DNA of 64,000 nucleotides, taken from DASXAI01 sp963728985 (GTDB lineage Bacteria; Actinomycetota; Acidimicrobiia; Acidimicrobiales; Ilumatobacteraceae). The notes under the pieces are model-generated. The model was not told the origin of the DNA and ran no database searches. It worked only from the letters and a program-made list of their open reading frames with translations. The stretch is taken from the NCBI GenBank assembly GCA_963728985.1, contig CAVSME010000006.1, positions 248,001 to 312,000 on the forward strand, read 5' to 3'. The position numbers and the translations under genes were made by a program. Positions 8,651 through 15,391 of this stretch are shown here, one piece after another. Positions within the stretch are counted from its first letter, which is position 1. Each line of letters begins with the position of its first letter.

Positions 8651-9295
8651 TTGGACGGAGCCGGGTGGATCGACGTGTCGGTGACCGTGCGGGCGGGCAT
8701 GCCCCACTGGCCCGACAACCCGCCGATCGTGCTGGAACGAGCGATGGACATGGGACGGGGCGATGACTGCAACGTGTCGCAGTTGTCGATGGGCGTCCAC
8801 ACCGGCACCCACATGGACGGGCCCGTGCACTTCATCGACTCCGCCCCCGGCCTCGATGAGATGCCCCTGGCGGCGACGATCGGTGAAGCGCGCATCATCG
8901 GCATCGCCGACACCGAGACGATCACCGTGGACGAGCTTCGGCCTCACGAGTTGCGCCGCGGGGAGCGGATCCTGTTCCGGACGGCCAACTCGACGAGGTG
9001 CTGGCAGACGGACAACTTCGTGGAAGACTTCGTCGGCCTCGATGAGGAGGCGGCGGCATACGTGGCGGCGTGCGGCGTGCGGACCGTCGGCGTCGACTAC
9101 CTGTCCGTCGGCCGCTTCCGCTCCGACGGCACGGCCATCCACCGCGCGCTGCTGGAGGCCGGCATCTGGATCATCGAGGGCCTCGACCTGTCCACCGTCG
9201 AGCCCGGTCGGTGCGAGCTGATCTGCCTGCCGGTGAAGCTGCACCACAGCGACGGCGCACCGGCGCGCGCGATCGTCCGGCCGCTCGCTGGTTAG
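8651..9295 (+). CDS. cyclase family protein (kynurenine formamidase-like metal hydrolase)
   Basis: 214-aa member of the cyclase/KynB family of metal-dependent hydrolases. The signature HTGTHMDGPVHF, whose His and Asp residues bind the metal, follows the N-terminal WIDVSVTVRAGMPHWPDNP. Family members hydrolyse N-formylkynurenine or related amides and lactones, or act as small cyclases. The TTG start at 8651 has GGAGG 8-9 bp upstream and leaves no extra N-terminal sequence, so it is preferred although TTG is rare. No other kynurenine-pathway gene is near, so the substrate is open. It shares a divergent promoter region with the MDR gene. Confidence 0.82.
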   Translation: MDGAGWIDVSVTVRAGMPHWPDNPPIVLERAMDMGRGDDCNVSQLSMGVHTGTHMDGPVHFIDSAPGLDEMPLAATIGEARIIGIADTETITVDELRPHELRRGERILFRTANSTRCWQTDNFVEDFVGLDEEAAAYVAACGVRTVGVDYLSVGRFRSDGTAIHRALLEAGIWIIEGLDLSTVEPGRCELICLPVKLHHSDGAPARAIVRPLAG

Positions 9296-9300
9296 GGCTC

Positions 9301-9320
9301 GGTGACGCCTCGGGGTCACC
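9301..9320. terminator. bidirectional hairpin between convergent genes
   Basis: GGTGAC-N8-GTCACC forms a perfect 6-bp stem between the cyclase-like stop (9295) and the Mca-like stop (9356). There is no clear U tract, as is common in high-GC actinobacteria. The position suits termination of both transcripts. Confidence 0.45.
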
Positions 9321-9355
9321 GCCGCGAAAGCGTGCCGCGAGGTCGGGTCAGCGAC

Positions 9356-10186
9356 TCAGCGCAGCCCGGCGAAGAGATCCCGCTCCGGGATGGGAGCGGC
9401 CGTCAGGTCCTGGGCCCGGATGAAGGACTCGACGCCGAACACCTCGTCGAACATCGACGCGGGCATCTTGGCGAACCACGTCTCGGCCAGCTGGCTGGCG
9501 TGCGCCTGCAGCGCGGCGCGCTTGCGGCCGGCGACCTGGGTGGCGTCGACCGTGGTGGTGATGCGGGCGGCGTTGGCCTGCATCCGCTGGCGCCGCTCCT
9601 CGTCGATCTGCGGCCGGGGTCCCACGTCCACACCGAGCGCCGCCATCCGCTCGCGCAGCTGCTCGATGTCGCTCCAGCGGCGGGCCGTGAAGTAGAGCTT
9701 GGCGGGGATGCCGGTCTGCTCGATGGCGGCCAGCGTGATGCGGTTGGCCTGCACGTGATCGGGATGGTTGTAGCCGCCGAACTCGTCGTAGGTGACGACG
9801 ACCTGCGGTTGGTGCCGCTCCATCAGGGCCGCGAGGCGGGCCGAGCTCTCCTCGATCGGGACGTTCCAGAAGTTGTCGGGGCGGTCCTTGTCGTCCCATT
9901 CGGGCATGCCGGAGTCGTGGTAGCCGAGCCGCTCCAACGCAGTCACGCCCAGGATCGCGCACGCCGTCTCCAGTTCGGCCAGCCGCGTGGCGGCGACGGC
10001 GGATTCGTCATGGCCCGGTTCGCCGGGTTTGATGCCGCCCGGGGCATCGCCCAGCTCGCCGTTCGTGCAGGTGACGACGACGGTGCGGATGCCGGCGTCG
10101 GCGTACATGGCCAGGATGCCGCCCGTGCTCGACGACTCGTCGTCAGGATGGGCGTGGACGGCCATGAGCGTGAGCGGGTTCGGCAT
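9356..10186 (-). CDS. PIG-L/LmbE deacetylase, mycothiol conjugate amidase-like (Mca/MshB family)
   Basis: 276-aa zinc deacetylase. The metal motif AHPDDE is near the N-terminus (AVHAHPDDESSSTGG) and the second motif HPDH is in GYNHPDHVQANR. Length and the segments LGYHDSGMP and MFDEVFGVESFIR match mycothiol S-conjugate amidase Mca or GlcNAc-Ins deacetylase MshB. Mca cleaves mycothiol adducts during detoxification; MshB makes GlcN-Ins during mycothiol synthesis. The FWNVPIEESSARLAALMERHQPQVVVTYDE stretch looks closer to Mca by eye. Either way it implies mycothiol and hence Actinomycetota. It is a single gene, divergent from the amidohydrolase at 10350. Confidence 0.87.
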   Translation of the reverse strand: MPNPLTLMAVHAHPDDESSSTGGILAMYADAGIRTVVVTCTNGELGDAPGGIKPGEPGHDESAVAATRLAELETACAILGVTALERLGYHDSGMPEWDDKDRPDNFWNVPIEESSARLAALMERHQPQVVVTYDEFGGYNHPDHVQANRITLAAIEQTGIPAKLYFTARRWSDIEQLRERMAALGVDVGPRPQIDEERRQRMQANAARITTTVDATQVAGRKRAALQAHASQLAETWFAKMPASMFDEVFGVESFIRAQDLTAAPIPERDLFAGLR

Positions 10187-10349
10187 GCCGCCAGCCTGCC
10201 AGGTGATCTGTCGAAACCGCCCGCGAGATCGCTACCCGTCGATGGCGACCGGCATCTGCCCGCTCGGCATCTTGCACCGGCCGCCGGTCTCGTATCCGGT
10301 GGCCGGCGCGTTACCGTGGCGACGGGTCGCTGGTGGAGGGGAGCGGGCC

Positions 10350-11216
10350 GTGGGCATGCCGTCCGGTATCGGGATCATCGACACGATGATCGGCTTCCCG
10401 CATGCGGACATGTCGGCGACGTACGCGTTCATCACCCGCCAGACGAAGGATCGGGAGTCGCAGGAGCGCTTCGAGTTCCCGGTCGAGTACATGTTCAAGG
10501 ACGTCCCCGAGCAGGCCATGGCGGCGCAGGGTGACCCGGTGTCGGTGACGTTGCGGGAGATGGACCGCTGGGGAGTCGAGCGGGGGATGATCGGTGTGGA
10601 CGAGACCGGCGCGCTGGCCTTGAAGCAGCACCCGGACCGGTTCATCCCGTCGACGACGTTCGATCCGAACCTGGGCATGGAGGCCATCCGCCAGCTCGTG
10701 CGCGAGTCCGAGACGTTCGGAGTGCGCGCCGTCACGTGCTTCCCGGCGGGGACGCTGCCCCAGGTGGCCATCAATGACAAGAAGATGTACCCGCTCTACG
10801 CGAAGTGCGTGGAGCTCCGGATCCCGGTGTTCTGCTGCGCGGGCGTGCCCGGGCCGCGCCTGAAGATGGATCCCCAGCGTGTCGAACTGATCGACGAGGT
10901 GATGTTCGACTTCCCCGAGCTCGTGTTCGTCACCCGGCACGGCTGCGAGCCGTGGACCGACCTGGCGTGGAAGCTGATGCTGAAGTGGCCGGGCCTGCAC
11001 TACTCGACGAGCGCGTTCGCCCCGAAGTACTACCCCAAGAACATCATCGACTACGCCAACACGCGTGGTGCCGACAAGCTGATCTACGCCGGCTACTTCC
11101 CGATGGGCCTCTCGCTCGAGCGGATCATGACGGAGATGCCGGCCCTGCCGCTGCGTGACGACGTGTGGCCCAAGTTCCTGCGTGAGAACGCACTGCGGGT
11201 GCTGGGCCTGACCTGA
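10350..11216 (+). CDS. amidohydrolase family (TIM-barrel) protein
   Basis: 288-aa protein of the amidohydrolase_2 (ACMSD-like) group. GTG at 10350 is preferred because GGAGGGGA ends about 7 nt upstream; an ATG two codons later is the alternative. Seen: first strand IGIIDTMIGFPHAD with the usual HxH partly replaced, a central barrel strand RIPVFCCAGVPG, FVTRHGCEPW with a likely metal-binding His, and a late LIYAGYFPMGLSLERI replacing the common GSDxP. These proteins decarboxylate or hydrolyse small acids and lie beside SDR and ACAD genes in mycobacteria. It forms an operon with the related gene that starts 10 bp downstream. Confidence 0.82.
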   Translation: MGMPSGIGIIDTMIGFPHADMSATYAFITRQTKDRESQERFEFPVEYMFKDVPEQAMAAQGDPVSVTLREMDRWGVERGMIGVDETGALALKQHPDRFIPSTTFDPNLGMEAIRQLVRESETFGVRAVTCFPAGTLPQVAINDKKMYPLYAKCVELRIPVFCCAGVPGPRLKMDPQRVELIDEVMFDFPELVFVTRHGCEPWTDLAWKLMLKWPGLHYSTSAFAPKYYPKNIIDYANTRGADKLIYAGYFPMGLSLERIMTEMPALPLRDDVWPKFLRENALRVLGLT

Positions 11217-11226
11217 GGAGGCAGCC

Positions 11227-12420
11227 GTGAGCGACGTGGACTTCCGGTTCTTCGATTGCGACAACCACTACTACGAGGCGCTCGACGCCTTCACCCGGCA
11301 CATCGATCCCAAGCTGGCCAAGCGGGCGATGCAATGGGTGCAGGTCGCCGGGAAGACCCGGCTCATGGTGGGCGAGAAGGTCAACCGGTTCATCCCCAAC
11401 CCGACGTTCGACCCGATCGCGAAGCCGGGGGCGCTCGACGAGTACTTCCGTGGGCGCAACCCCAACGGGGCCGACGCCCGCGAGCTGTTCGGCAACCTCG
11501 ACCGCATGGAGGACCATCCCGAGTACCGCGAACGAGACGCTCGGCTGGAGGTGATGGACCACCAGGGGATGGCCGCGGCCATCTTCCTACCGACGCTGGC
11601 CGTCGGCATGGAGCAGGCGCTCATCCGGGACCCTGCTGCGTTGGTCGCCGCGTTCCGAGCCTTCAACCGCTGGCTGATCGAGGACTGGGGCTTCGCCCAC
11701 CAGGAGCGGATCTTCGCCGCTCCGATCTTCACGCTGGCCGATCCCGCCGCTGCCGCCGAGGAGGTGGAGTGGGCCCTCGAGCACGACGCCCGCTTCCTCC
11801 TGCTGCTGCCCGGTCCCGTCATCACGCCGGCTACCGGCCGGTCACCCTCGGACCCGGTCTTCGACCCGTTCTGGTCCCGGATCAACGAGGCCGGTGCCAC
11901 GGTCGTTGTGCACGGCGGCGACAGCTGGTACTCGAACTACCTGTCCGACTGGGGCGAATCGGCCGAGATGGAGGCGTTCCGGCAGAACCCGTTCCGGTCG
12001 CTGGTCTCGGCCAACCCGACCCAGGACACGTTCGCCAACCTGCTCGCCCACCACCACTTCCAGCGCTTCCCCAACCTGCGCATCGCCGCCATCGAGACCG
12101 GTTCGGAGTGGGTCTTCCACCTCCATCAGAAGCTGAAGAAGTCCTGGGGGCAGACGCCGCATGCCTATCCGGAGGACCCACGGGAGACGTTCCGGCGCCA
12201 CGTCTGGGTGTCGCCGTTCTACGAGGACCCGCTCGGTGACCTGCGCGAGCTGATCGGTGTGGAGCGCATCCTCATGGGCTCGGACTTCCCCCACGCCGAA
12301 GGGCTGGCCGAGCCGTCGGCCTACATCAAGGACCTGCGCAACTTCTCGTTCACCGACGCCGACGCGCGACTCGTCATGCACGACAACGGGTTGGCACTGT
12401 CCCAGCGTCGCCCGATCTGA
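11227..12420 (+). CDS. amidohydrolase family (TIM-barrel) protein
   Basis: 397-aa amidohydrolase_2 protein, larger partner of the preceding gene. GAGGAGG lies 7 nt before the GTG start. Motifs: FFDCDNHYYE in place of the first-strand HxH, VVVHGGDSW (metal His), IAAIETGSEWVFHLHQKL, and the C-terminal ILMGSDFPHAEG with the catalytic Asp of GSDxPH. This pairing of a short and a long member in one operon is common in mycobacteria and Acidimicrobiia, in hydrophobic-compound catabolism loci, but the reaction has not been assigned. Two proteins cotranscribed 10 bp apart may work on successive intermediates or as a complex. Confidence 0.87.
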   Translation: MSDVDFRFFDCDNHYYEALDAFTRHIDPKLAKRAMQWVQVAGKTRLMVGEKVNRFIPNPTFDPIAKPGALDEYFRGRNPNGADARELFGNLDRMEDHPEYRERDARLEVMDHQGMAAAIFLPTLAVGMEQALIRDPAALVAAFRAFNRWLIEDWGFAHQERIFAAPIFTLADPAAAAEEVEWALEHDARFLLLLPGPVITPATGRSPSDPVFDPFWSRINEAGATVVVHGGDSWYSNYLSDWGESAEMEAFRQNPFRSLVSANPTQDTFANLLAHHHFQRFPNLRIAAIETGSEWVFHLHQKLKKSWGQTPHAYPEDPRETFRRHVWVSPFYEDPLGDLRELIGVERILMGSDFPHAEGLAEPSAYIKDLRNFSFTDADARLVMHDNGLALSQRRPI

Positions 12421-12433
12421 GGCGCACCAGCTG

Positions 12434-12452
12434 GACCCGCAGCGACCGGGTC
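12434..12452. terminator. hairpin between convergent amidohydrolase and ppk2 genes
   Basis: GACCCG-N7-CGGGTC makes a 6-bp GC stem in the 30-bp gap between the stops at 12420 and 12451; its right arm reaches the ppk2 stop codon. There is no U tract. Likely a shared terminator. Confidence 0.4.
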
Positions 12453-13275
12453 AGAACGGCGTGGGGATGCACCGCTGTGAGAGATCGGGCTCGACGTAGT
12501 CGCCCGCTTTCCCCCGCTTGGGCAGCGTGATGGTCTTCCGCTCCAGCGGCTCGTAGGGCACCTGACTCAGCAGGTGGGTGATGAGGTTGAGCCGCCCCCG
12601 CCGTTTGTCGTCGGTGCGGACGACGTGCCACGGCGCCCAGGCCGAATCGGAGGCCGTGAACATGTCGTCGCGCGCTCGTGCGTAGTCGTACCACCGGCTG
12701 TACGACTTCAGGTCCATATCCGACAGCTTCCAGATCTTGCGGAGGTCGTCGATGCGGCTCTGGAGGCGACGGGTCTGCTCCTCCTCGCCGACCTCGAGCC
12801 AGTACTTGAGCAGCAGGACGCCGGAGTCGACGATGGCCTGCTCGACGGCCGGGACCATGACGAGGAAGCGCTTGGCCTGCTCCTCCGTGCAGAAGCCCAT
12901 GACACGCTCGACGCCCGCTCGGTTGTACCAGCTGCGGTCGAAGATGACGACCTCGCCGGCGGCGGGAAGGTGGGGGATGTAGCGCTGGATGTACATCTGG
13001 GACTTCTCGCGCTCGGTCGGCGTAGGAAGCGCCACCACTCGGAAGACTCGCGGGCTCACCCGCTCGGTGATGGCCTTGATGCTGCCGCCCTTGCCAGCGC
13101 TGTCACGACCCTCGAAGACGATGCAGATCTTGGCCCCGGTCGCCTTCACCCACTCCTGCATGACGACGAGCTCGGCGTCCAAGATGCGCAGCTCGGCTTC
13201 GTACGGCTTCCGCTTCATCTTGGCGGCCGGATCGGCCTGCCCTGCGTCCTCGTCGCGATGCTTCTTCGATGCCAC
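12451..13275 (-). CDS. ppk2: polyphosphate kinase 2 (PPK2)
   Basis: 274-aa PPK2, a P-loop kinase that moves phosphate between polyphosphate and nucleotides in the cytosol. Seen: Walker A GRDSAGKGG, the lid arginines after it (ITERVSPRVFRVVALPTPTE), Walker B region VVIFDRSWYNRAGVERVMGF, and SYSRWYDYARARDDMF with the basic substrate-binding residues. The length and single domain fit class I PPK2, which usually makes NTP from NDP. GTG start at 13275 with GGAGG upstream. It is last in a minus-strand run with two-TM/SHOCT and CYTH genes under the palindrome at 14675, linking polyphosphate use to that regulon. Confidence 0.93.
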   Translation of the reverse strand: MASKKHRDEDAGQADPAAKMKRKPYEAELRILDAELVVMQEWVKATGAKICIVFEGRDSAGKGGSIKAITERVSPRVFRVVALPTPTEREKSQMYIQRYIPHLPAAGEVVIFDRSWYNRAGVERVMGFCTEEQAKRFLVMVPAVEQAIVDSGVLLLKYWLEVGEEEQTRRLQSRIDDLRKIWKLSDMDLKSYSRWYDYARARDDMFTASDSAWAPWHVVRTDDKRRGRLNLITHLLSQVPYEPLERKTITLPKRGKAGDYVEPDLSQRCIPTPF

Positions 13276-13320
13276 CTGGCGCGCCTCCGTGCTGCTGTGC
13301 TGGTCTCGTGGGCGCCCGGC

Positions 13321-13719
13321 TCAGCCGAGCGCCTTGGCCTTGGCCTGCTGGAACTCGGCTTCGGTGATCGCACCCTGGTCACGGAGCTGGGCCAGGCGGG
13401 CGATCTCGTCAGCCGTGCCGGTGCCATCGTTGGAGGCGACGCTCTGGACGTACTGACGCATCGCGGCGTCCTGTTGCTGGGCCCGATCGACGGCATGCGC
13501 CTGCATCTTGTGGCCGCGAGCGATGAGGTACACGAAGACCCCGAGGTAGGGCAGGAAGATGACGAACAGCGACCACAGCGCCTTGCCCCAGCCGGACAGG
13601 TCGGGACTGCGGAAGATGTCGCTGAAGACGATGATCAGCAACCAGATCCAGATGAAGAAGATGAAGAACCACAGCATCGACCAGAAGACCTGCCCGGTGC
13701 CGAACTCGGCGAGTAGCAC
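13321..13719 (-). CDS. two-TM PLDc_N-like membrane protein with C-terminal SHOCT domain
   Basis: 132-aa membrane protein. Two adjacent hydrophobic helices (FWSMLWFFIFFIWIWLLIIV and ALWSLFVIFLPYLGVFVYLI) resemble the PLDc_N module; a short polar linker leads to a C-terminal SHOCT motif (EIARLAQLRDQGAITEAEF). SHOCT is a short domain found at protein ends and thought to mediate oligomerisation. GTG at 13719 is chosen because GGAGG sits 5 nt upstream and the paralogue at 24733-25128 starts at the same point; an in-frame GTG 12 nt earlier lies on the ribosome-binding site. It sits between CYTH and ppk2. Function unknown. Confidence 0.82.
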   Translation of the reverse strand: MLLAEFGTGQVFWSMLWFFIFFIWIWLLIIVFSDIFRSPDLSGWGKALWSLFVIFLPYLGVFVYLIARGHKMQAHAVDRAQQQDAAMRQYVQSVASNDGTGTADEIARLAQLRDQGAITEAEFQQAKAKALG

Positions 13720-13749
13720 GTGTACCTCCACGGTTTGTCGGGGTTTGGA

Positions 13750-14562
13750 TCAGCTGATGCTGGAGTCGGCCAAGGCCGGCTTTTCTCCGGACGCCTGGTC
13801 GCCCGCCAGCTCACTGGCGAAGAATTCGAGGGCCGTCTTGGTCTTCGTCTGCTGCTCGGCGAGCAGATCGATGCCGTGGGCGGCGAGGAAGGCCCGGGTG
13901 CGGGCCGCCACTTCGAAGGCCTCGGTGGTGGCGCACTTGGTGGACAGCTCGAGGATCCGTGATCCGTCCGGATACGTCCAGAGCTCGGCCACGAGGCGCT
14001 GCTCGAAGTCGGCGGGCGTGAACTTCAGCTTGAGGAGGGTGATCGGACCGAGGATGGCGAGATCGTCGAGCCCGAGCCCGTCGGGTGCATGGGCGGCATA
14101 GAGGGAGCGCTGCTCCTTCGTGAAGAGCTTCCGCAACGGCTGGCGGCCGGCCAGCACCTCCCGCACCAAGGCGTTGTCGATCTGGGCCTTCATCGCGCCC
14201 GAGCACACGAACCCGCCGGGCATGGCGTCGACCTCGACACCGAAGGAGGGGGATCGGCGTACCCCGGGAGGGAGCGAGTCGGGAAGCAGGGGGCGCAGCT
14301 TCACGACGCTGTCGCCGGGCTTGCGCTGGATCCGGCGGGCCCGGAGGACGACGCCATTCTGGCTGAGCGTGAGATCGGGGGTGTCGAAGAACGCAACCTG
14401 GCGGATCTGGGCGTCGAGCGCGTCCATGTCGAGGGCGGCGATCGCCGATCGGCGATCGGCGTCGGGCACGCTCAGCTTCAGCTCGACGCTGTCGGCCTGT
14501 TTGATCAGCCGAAGGACCTGAGCGGTCTGCTCGACGGTCATTATGGGGGTGGCGTTGTCCAT
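13750..14562 (-). CDS. CYTH-like domain protein
   Basis: 270-aa cytosolic protein with the features of the CYTH (triphosphate tunnel) superfamily: a first strand SVELKLSVPDADRR, the paired strands QVAFFDTPDLTLSQNGVVLRARR, then VVKLRP, which supplies basic tunnel residues, and a late LELSTKC strand. CYTH proteins bind or hydrolyse triphosphates, polyphosphate or make cAMP. The N-terminal ExExK signature is degenerate here (S-V-E-L-K), so catalysis is uncertain. GGAAGG precedes the ATG. It heads the minus-strand run CYTH, two-TM/SHOCT, ppk2, which suggests a polyphosphate-linked role. An ATG at codon 8 is an alternative start. Confidence 0.75.
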   Translation of the reverse strand: MDNATPIMTVEQTAQVLRLIKQADSVELKLSVPDADRRSAIAALDMDALDAQIRQVAFFDTPDLTLSQNGVVLRARRIQRKPGDSVVKLRPLLPDSLPPGVRRSPSFGVEVDAMPGGFVCSGAMKAQIDNALVREVLAGRQPLRKLFTKEQRSLYAAHAPDGLGLDDLAILGPITLLKLKFTPADFEQRLVAELWTYPDGSRILELSTKCATTEAFEVAARTRAFLAAHGIDLLAEQQTKTKTALEFFASELAGDQASGEKPALADSSIS

Positions 14563-14674
14563 GCTCGGTGCCTTCCTTCCGACAGTGGCGGCGACCAGGC
14601 CGCGATGCTGCGTTCGGTCACGGCGTGACCAGCACGGTTGTCAGCACCATCCCGCTCCTGCGGGTGGCTCGGCA

Positions 14675-14692
14675 CTACCCGAGCGCGGGTGG
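14675..14692. promoter_or_regulatory. palindromic operator copy 1 (CTACCC-N6-GGGTGG)
   Basis: CTACCC-GAGCGC-GGGTGG, 113 bp upstream of the CYTH-SHOCT-ppk2 run and overlapping the end of the HD gene. A poorer copy with 8-nt spacing lies at 14648-14667. Same motif as the sites at 15253, 15322, 15347, 23989, 25199, 25755, 27029 and 27068. Confidence 0.6.
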
Positions 14693-15172
14693 CGAGAGGG
14701 CCGTAGGCGTCGCGCCGGCGGCGGCCGAGGTCGCGGCGTGCTGGGCGACCCAATCGAGCGACGCCAGCCGGGCGCCGGCCTGGTGCTTTATCCGCTCCGC
14801 GACCGCGGGCGGCACGGTGGAGTCGTCGGCGACGAGCTTGTCGGCGATGTCGATCCGCTTGACGACGAGGGCTGTCGGATCGGACGCGCAGCGGCCGAGG
14901 TAATCGGGGTACGGCTCACCGGGACGCTGCGTCAGCACTTGGACCAGACGTACAAGATCGGCGTCACCGGTGCGGGCCAGCAGCTCGTCGGCGGTCGTCG
15001 GGGTCTTCTCGAGAACGTCGTGGAGCAGCGCCGCCATGACGGCACGGTCGTCCCCGACCGTGCTCACGGCGGCGGCGATCCGACGGGCATGGGCGATGTG
15101 TCGTCCGCCGAGCGTGGTGACAAGTTCGCCCAGTAGCTCGGCGGCGAGCGCATCGGCCTCTTCTGGCGACAT
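14675..15172 (-). CDS. HD-domain phosphohydrolase (SpoT-like HD)
   Basis: 165-aa stand-alone HD protein. The metal ligands of the HD superfamily are present: first His in GGRHIAHARR, the HD pair in AALLHDVLEKTPTTADELLA, and the final Asp in VKRIDIADKLVADD. This pattern, including the V-K-R-I-D-x-A-D-K-L strand, is that of RelA/SpoT-type ppGpp hydrolase domains and small alarmone hydrolases, so it may degrade (p)ppGpp or a related nucleotide; that is inference. It is divergent from the P-type ATPase across a 219-bp gap holding three operator palindromes. Its 3' end reaches the palindrome that serves the CYTH gene. Confidence 0.82.
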   Translation of the reverse strand: MSPEEADALAAELLGELVTTLGGRHIAHARRIAAAVSTVGDDRAVMAALLHDVLEKTPTTADELLARTGDADLVRLVQVLTQRPGEPYPDYLGRCASDPTALVVKRIDIADKLVADDSTVPPAVAERIKHQAGARLASLDWVAQHAATSAAAGATPTALSPPALG

Positions 15173-15252
15173 GGGATCGACTCTCCCTGGTCAGCGTCTT
15201 CGTGGGCTGGTCCCGATGCCGACATGACACCTCTCGACGATGGCAGTGGGCA

Positions 15253-15270
15253 CTACCCCTGGCAGGGTGG
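15253..15270. promoter_or_regulatory. palindromic operator copy 2 (CTACCC-N6-GGGTGG)
   Basis: CTACCC-CTGGCA-GGGTGG, about 80 bp upstream of the HD gene start and 120 bp upstream of the P-type ATPase. With the two copies below it makes three sites in one divergent promoter region. Confidence 0.65.
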
Positions 15271-15321
15271 TTCAGCCCTCGCCGGCGCGCCCTCCGCGCG
15301 GCGCTGACCCGCTCGGTCCTT

Positions 15322-15339
15322 CCACCCGTGGCCGGGTGG
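15322..15339. promoter_or_regulatory. palindromic operator copy 3 (CCACCC-N6-GGGTGG)
   Basis: CCACCC-GTGGCC-GGGTGG; inside the arms the centre also pairs partly. It lies 25 bp (centre to centre) from copy 4, about 2.4 helical turns. Confidence 0.65.
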
Positions 15340-15346
15340 TGCTCGC

Positions 15347-15364
15347 CCACCCTCGGACGGGTGA
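15347..15364. promoter_or_regulatory. palindromic operator copy 4 (CCACCC-N6-GGGTGA)
   Basis: CCACCC-TCGGAC-GGGTGA, ending 27 bp before the P-type ATPase ATG. One mismatch at the last base. So close to the start, a bound protein could overlap the -10 region or the transcription start. Confidence 0.6.
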
Positions 15365-15391
15365 TCGTGAGCCGGGTCGGAGGAGGCTCAC

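Noticed and set aside
14648..14667. First copy of the palindrome next to 14675 (CATCCC-like, 8-bp spacing)
   Set aside because: The arm spacing differs from the constant 6 bp of the other sites and the left arm is poor; kept only as a possible degenerate copy.
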